Assembly (NCBI GenBank): GCA_016919605.1
Contig: JACXTQ010000082.1
Span: forward strand, 1-11,132
Length of the DNA stretch: 11,132 bases
From: Methylovulum sp.
GTDB lineage: Bacteria > Pseudomonadota > Gammaproteobacteria > Methylococcales > Methylomonadaceae
Direction of reading: 5' to 3'
Part shown: positions 8,812-11,132 of the stretch, in pieces
Numbering within the stretch: the stretch's first letter is position 1
How the letters are laid out: every line of letters starts with the position of its first letter
Made by a program: the position numbers and the translations under genes
The notes under the pieces: model-generated
Seen by the model: the letters and a program-made list of their open reading frames with translations, nothing else
What the model was told of the DNA's origin: nothing
Databases searched by the model: none

Positions 8812-8828
8812 TGCACCAATAAGGCGCA
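8812..8828 (+). promoter_or_regulatory. NtrC-like enhancer site
   Basis: TGCACC-AATAA-GGCGCA matches the NtrC operator pattern TGCACC-N5-GGTGCA at 11 of 12 fixed positions, with the correct five-base spacer. It resembles the sites upstream of enterobacterial glnA. Its centre lies about 221 bp upstream of the predicted sigma-54 start, a workable enhancer distance. A second half-site, GGTGCA, occurs at 8913-8918 with a poor left half. Other bacterial enhancer-binding proteins with similar operators cannot be excluded. Confidence 0.6.
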
Positions 8829-8883
8829 TTAATGGGCATAACAACGATTGTCCACCATTTTTGTAGCTTTCCACCCAATAATG

Positions 8884-8905
8884 GGCGATTGTTTAATCAA
8901 TCGCC
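8884..8905. repeat. 22-bp dyad, possible operator
   Basis: GGCGATTG (8884-8891) and CAATCGCC (8898-8905) are perfect inverted arms around a six-base A/T spacer. There is no following T-run, so it is not a terminator. It lies between the NtrC-like site and the IHF site, centred near -146 of the predicted sigma-54 start. A dimeric repressor or a second activator site is plausible; I do not recognise the binding protein. Confidence 0.5.
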
Positions 8906-8975
8906 TATCTTCGGTGCAATCACAAAAAACCACAATTATTTGCCCTTATGGTACATTTAAAAACAATATTTTAAT

Positions 8976-8988
8976 TATCAATTAGTTA
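8976..8988 (+). promoter_or_regulatory. IHF binding site
   Basis: TATCAATTAGTTA matches the IHF consensus WATCAANNNNTTR at every defined position. It is centred near -59, between the NtrC-like enhancer and the -24 element. This is where IHF typically bends DNA to bring an enhancer-bound activator to sigma-54 RNA polymerase. The surrounding A/T-rich sequence raises the chance of accidental matches, but the placement is apt. Confidence 0.6.
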
Positions 8989-9013
8989 TAAAAGTAAATA
9001 TAAATTAAAATAA

Positions 9014-9030
9014 TTGGCATTATAAATGCT
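9014..9030 (+). promoter_or_regulatory. Sigma-54 (RpoN) -24/-12 promoter
   Basis: TTGGCATTATAAATGCT keeps the invariant GG (9016-9017) and GC (9028-9029) with the exact ten-base gap between them, and TTGGCA matches the -24 consensus TTGGCACG well. It departs at the CG after TTGGCA and at one T before GC. The predicted transcription start is about 9041. The upstream NtrC-like and IHF sites support it. No other gene begins within 300 bp downstream, so its likely product is the short terminated RNA that follows. Confidence 0.65.
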
Positions 9031-9094
9031 TAATAAATTATACGCATTCATCGGCGTGTTTTACCTCCTCCTCGTGATAAATTTGCTTTGTTAA
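9026..9094 (+). CDS. Possible 22-residue hydrophobic micropeptide
   Basis: From ATG at 9026 to TAA at 9092-9094 there is an ORF encoding MLNKLYAFIG, then VFYLLLVINLLC. One Lys near the start is followed by an almost uninterrupted hydrophobic stretch, as in single-pass small membrane proteins or type I toxin peptides. The stop lies only five bases before the terminator stem, a gene-like arrangement. Against it, there is no clear ribosome site, and the ATG lies inside the -12 element, so a sigma-54 transcript from ~9041 would lack it. Expression would need an upstream promoter, for example TTATCA (8975-8980) with TATAAA (8999-9004), or an internal GTG at 9056. It is an alternative to the small-RNA reading. 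Confidence 0.25.
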   Translation: MLNKLYAFIGVFYLLLVINLLC

Positions 9095-9138
9095 GCACTG
9101 CGCATTACTCCTGTCGTCGGTTTAATGCGCTTTTTTTT
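9041..9138 (+). ncRNA. Candidate sigma-54-dependent small RNA (~98 nt)
   Basis: The unit is defined by the -24/-12 promoter at 9014-9030 and the intrinsic terminator at 9100-9138. The predicted RNA has a weak 5' hairpin (ACGC 9042-9045 with GCGT 9054-9057), then an apparently single-stranded CCTCCTCCTC (9064-9073), a middle hairpin (TGCTT 9084-9088, loop TGTT, AAGCA 9093-9097), and the terminator hairpin, whose loop carries CTCCT (9108-9112). Unpaired CU-rich segments complementary to Shine-Dalgarno sequences are typical of small RNAs that repress translation. The NtrC-like enhancer suggests induction on nitrogen limitation, by analogy with NtrC/RpoN-driven small RNAs such as NrsZ in Pseudomonas. 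The start, size and targets are all inferred. I do not recognise a described family. Confidence 0.5.
9100..9138 (+). terminator. Rho-independent terminator of the small transcription unit
   Basis: GCGCATTA (9100-9107) pairs perfectly with TAATGCGC (9123-9130) across a 15-base loop, followed at once by eight T residues (9131-9138). The U-run works only for plus-strand transcription. No annotated-size gene ends here, so it must terminate a short transcript or act as an attenuator upstream of the transporter. Confidence 0.85.
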
Positions 9139-9207
9139 GTCCGGCATTTTTGCACGCCAGACACCACACCCTCCACATCGCTCAAAAGCCGCCATAGCTT
9201 AGCCCAT

Positions 9208-9213
9208 TATAAT
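9208..9213 (+). promoter_or_regulatory. Possible -10 box of the transporter gene
   Basis: TATAAT is a perfect sigma-70 -10 hexamer, 133 bp before the transporter ATG and downstream of the small-unit terminator. No good -35 hexamer is found 16-18 bp upstream, so activator dependence or a chance match are both possible. Confidence 0.35.
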
Positions 9214-9346
9214 GCGAAGCCCTATATCAACAAACATCCAGCACCCATTCTGTTCCTAAGCTAAAAACGCCCGCCGCTTTTTCCAATAATCGCCTGATTG
9301 CCATAAACTATCGTCGCCCATTTCCATTTAACAAAACACCTAAACT

Positions 9347-10987
9347 ATGACTGATAAGCCTTATCCTTTTTTGGACAAAAAACGCACTATCGCCGACAGG
9401 AGCTTTAACCGCTGGCTAGTGCCACCCGCAGCCTTGGCCATCCATCTCTGTATAGGCATGGCCTATGGTTTCTCGGTTTTCTGGTTGCCGCTATCAAAGG
9501 CTATCGGCATTAAAGAAAGCCTAGCCTGCCCAACCGATGTCGGTTTTTGGCAAGAGCTGTTTGTCACCACTTGTGACTGGAAAATCTCCACGCTGGGTTG
9601 GATGTACACCTTATTTTTTGTCTTTCTAGGCTCATCGGCAGCGGTTTGGGGCGGTTGGCTTGAACGTGTCGGCCCGCGTAAGGCAGGTGTCGTCAGTGCT
9701 TGTTGTTGGTGCGGCGGGATGCTGCTGTCGGCACTGGGCATTTATCTGCACCAATTTTGGCTGATGTTGCTAGGCTCAGGAGTTATTGGCGGCATGGGCT
9801 TGGGGCTAGGCTATATCTCGCCCGTTTCCACCCTTATCAAATGGTTTCCCGACCGGCGCGGCATGGCGACCGGCATGGCTATCATGGGGTTTGGTGGCGG
9901 CGCAATGATAGGCTCACCATTAGCGACGGAATTGATGAAACAGTTTGCCAACGCCAACGATGTGGGGGTCATGGCCACGTTTGTAGTGATGGCGGCGATT
10001 TATTTTGTATTCATGATGACCGGCGCCCTCAGTTACCGTATCCCGCCCGAAAACTGGCAACCAGTAGGTTGGACACCACCAATCGCCCAAGGCCGAAACA
10101 AAATGATCACCACGCGCCATGTCCATGTCAAAAACATCTTTAAAATTAAGCAATTTTGGTTGCTATGGGGGGTGCTGTGCATGAATGTCAGTGCCGGTAT
10201 CGGTATCATCGGCATGTCGTCACCGATGCTACAAGAAGTGTTCGGCGGCCAATTGCTGGGCATTGACAAAACCTACGGCGAACTTGATAAGACCCAGCTC
10301 GCCGCCATTGCTAGCATCGCCGCCGGATTTACCGCCTTACTAAGCCTATTTAATATTGGCGGCCGCTTTTTTTGGGCGAGCCTATCTGACAAGCTTGGGC
10401 GCAAACTCACTTTTATCGTCTTTTTTGTCCTGGGCGGCTTGCTTTACCTCAGTATCCCCGAAAGCGCCCAATCAGGCAACAAACTGCTGTTTGTCGGAGC
10501 ATTTTGCCTTATTTTAAGCATGTATGGCGGCGGCTTCGCTACTATACCCGCCTACCTTGCCGATCTGTTCGGCACCTTAAATGTCGGGGCGATTCATGGC
10601 CGTTTGCTGACCGCTTGGGCGACCGCCGGGATTGTCGGTCCAGTGATCGTCAATTATATGCGCGAATACCAGCTAGGCTTAGGTCTGCCCCGTGAACAAA
10701 TTTACAACCAAACCATGATGATTTTGGCAGCCATGTTAATGCTTGGCTTGCTCTGCAACTTGCTGATCCGACCAGTAGCGGACAAGTGGTTTATGGGCGA
10801 AGACGAATTGCAAGCGGAACAAACACCATCCCAAGAAACCAAGGCATTTATCAACGCAGCAACAGCACCGAATAAGCCTTCCCTAGTGAGAGGCCTCATC
10901 ACCCTGCTGGCTTGGGCTATTGTAATCATTCCCTTATCCTGGGGGATTTATAAAACCGCATTGAACGTTGGCAAATTTTTTTCCTGA
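9347..10987 (+). CDS. MFS transporter, OFA (oxalate/formate antiporter) family, with extra C-terminal membrane segment
   Basis: A 546-residue inner-membrane carrier. The first membrane span covers about residues 24-48 (start WLVPPAALAIHLCIGMAYGF). The MFS motif A appears as GGWLERVGPRKAG (102-114) and, in the second half, LSDKLGRK (346-353). WFPDRRGMATGMAIMGFGGG (166-185) and the GGGFATIPAYLADLFGT region (394-410) are typical of OFA members, which exchange or import small carboxylates such as oxalate, formate or pyruvate; the actual substrate cannot be told. A cytoplasmic loop (~231-265) separates the halves. After a polar linker (482-512) comes a further hydrophobic span (~514-536, ending WGIYKTALNVGKFF), making the protein much longer than ~400-residue relatives such as E. 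coli YhjX. The ATG lacks a clear Shine-Dalgarno. It is monocistronic, with its own terminator. Confidence 0.9.
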   Translation: MTDKPYPFLDKKRTIADRSFNRWLVPPAALAIHLCIGMAYGFSVFWLPLSKAIGIKESLACPTDVGFWQELFVTTCDWKISTLGWMYTLFFVFLGSSAAVWGGWLERVGPRKAGVVSACCWCGGMLLSALGIYLHQFWLMLLGSGVIGGMGLGLGYISPVSTLIKWFPDRRGMATGMAIMGFGGGAMIGSPLATELMKQFANANDVGVMATFVVMAAIYFVFMMTGALSYRIPPENWQPVGWTPPIAQGRNKMITTRHVHVKNIFKIKQFWLLWGVLCMNVSAGIGIIGMSSPMLQEVFGGQLLGIDKTYGELDKTQLAAIASIAAGFTALLSLFNIGGRFFWASLSDKLGRKLTFIVFFVLGGLLYLSIPESAQSGNKLLFVGAFCLILSMYGGGFATIPAYLADLFGTLNVGAIHGRLLTAWATAGIVGPVIVNYMREYQLGLGLPREQIYNQTMMILAAMLMLGLLCNLLIRPVADKWFMGEDELQAEQTPSQETKAFINAATAPNKPSLVRGLITLLAWAIVIIPLSWGIYKTALNVGKFFS

Positions 10988-10998
10988 CCCACATCTTC

Positions 10999-11045
10999 GC
11001 CGGACATAAAAAAAGCAGCGTTAAGCTGCTTTTTTTATGTCCGGC
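10999..11045 (+). terminator. Strong, symmetrical intrinsic terminator after the transporter
   Basis: Two 21-base arms (10999-11019 and 11025-11045) are exact reverse complements around a GTTAA loop. The inner GC stem (GCAGC/GCTGC) is followed by seven T residues, preceded by seven A residues, and flanked by GCCGGACAT/ATGTCCGGC. The structure should terminate from either direction, insulating the transporter from a convergent neighbour. Confidence 0.92.
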
Positions 11046-11047
11046 AG

Positions 11048-11090
11048 ATAGGCTATTGCTAGAAACAACAGCCTAACCACTGAAGCCTAT
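11048..11090. repeat. Short inverted repeat downstream of the terminator
   Basis: ATAGGCT (11048-11054) is inverted as AGCCTAT (11084-11090), with an extra AGCCTA at 11070-11075. It lies in the last noncoding ~87 bases, which otherwise show no gene. The significance is doubtful. Confidence 0.25.
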
Positions 11091-11132
11091 AGTTATCAAA
11101 AAAACACTAAAACATTGAAAATACTTAAAATA

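Larger units (their letters stand above)
8485..9346. other. Divergent intergenic region with regulatory sites
   Basis: This 862-bp gap separates the minus-strand amide-bond cluster from the plus-strand transporter. I see no long gene. From left to right it holds a possible weak cluster promoter on the minus strand (TTGGTA at 8707-8702, TATATC at 8683-8678, 18-bp spacer, four of six matches each), an NtrC-like site, a 22-bp dyad, an IHF site, a sigma-54 promoter, a small transcribed unit with its own terminator, and a TATAAT box ahead of the transporter. The stretch 8935-9045 is markedly A/T-rich, which favours bending and opening but also raises chance matches to A/T-rich motifs. Confidence 0.7.

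Noticed and set aside
9212..9259. A 15-codon ORF as a leader peptide for the transporter
   Set aside because: No ribosome site, no regulatory codon run, and no attenuator hairpin follows it.
9463..9741. A 92-codon minus-strand ORF inside the transporter
   Set aside because: It is antisense to conserved transmembrane and motif A sequence, and its composition is Pro/Ser/Gln-rich without structure.

Overview
The window reads as a bacterial chromosome segment, most likely from a gammaproteobacterium. A methanotroph-like lineage (Methylococcales) is my guess from overall protein resemblance and moderate base composition; nothing in the sequence proves it. I found no tRNA, rRNA, insertion sequence, integrase or CRISPR array. 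The left three quarters are dense coding DNA on the minus strand, the right end is one plus-strand gene, and an 862-bp regulatory gap lies between them.

Minus-strand cluster (8484 down to the left edge). Five co-directional genes: (1) an 1132-residue transglutaminase fused to a DUF2126 putative amidoligase; (2) a circularly permuted ATP-grasp fused to an Alpha-E domain; (3) a stand-alone transglutaminase whose GTG start overlaps the stop of gene 2; (4) a ParA/MinD-like P-loop ATPase; (5) a second stand-alone transglutaminase that runs off the window. Families 1 to 3 belong to a gene neighbourhood that comparative genomics predicts to make, modify or break amide or peptide bonds on an unidentified substrate. 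It often sits near the proteasome-like peptidase Anbu, which is not in this window. All three transglutaminase domains keep a Cys-His-Asp triad, so all are probably active as hydrolases or transferases. The ATPase is the least expected member.

Intergenic region (8485-9346). Here lies what looks like a complete, unannotated sigma-54 transcription unit on the plus strand: an NtrC-like enhancer site (8812-8828), a 22-bp dyad (8884-8905), a 13/13 match to the IHF consensus (8976-8988), a -24/-12 promoter (9014-9030), and an intrinsic terminator (9100-9138). The predicted product is a ~98-nt RNA with CU-rich anti-Shine-Dalgarno motifs, probably a nitrogen-responsive small RNA. A 22-codon hydrophobic ORF overlaps the same stretch and is a competing explanation.

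Right end (9347-10987). One major facilitator superfamily transporter of the oxalate/formate antiporter (OFA) type, with an extra C-terminal membrane segment, closed by a near-symmetrical 21-bp-stem terminator. The last ~87 bases show nothing beyond a short inverted repeat.
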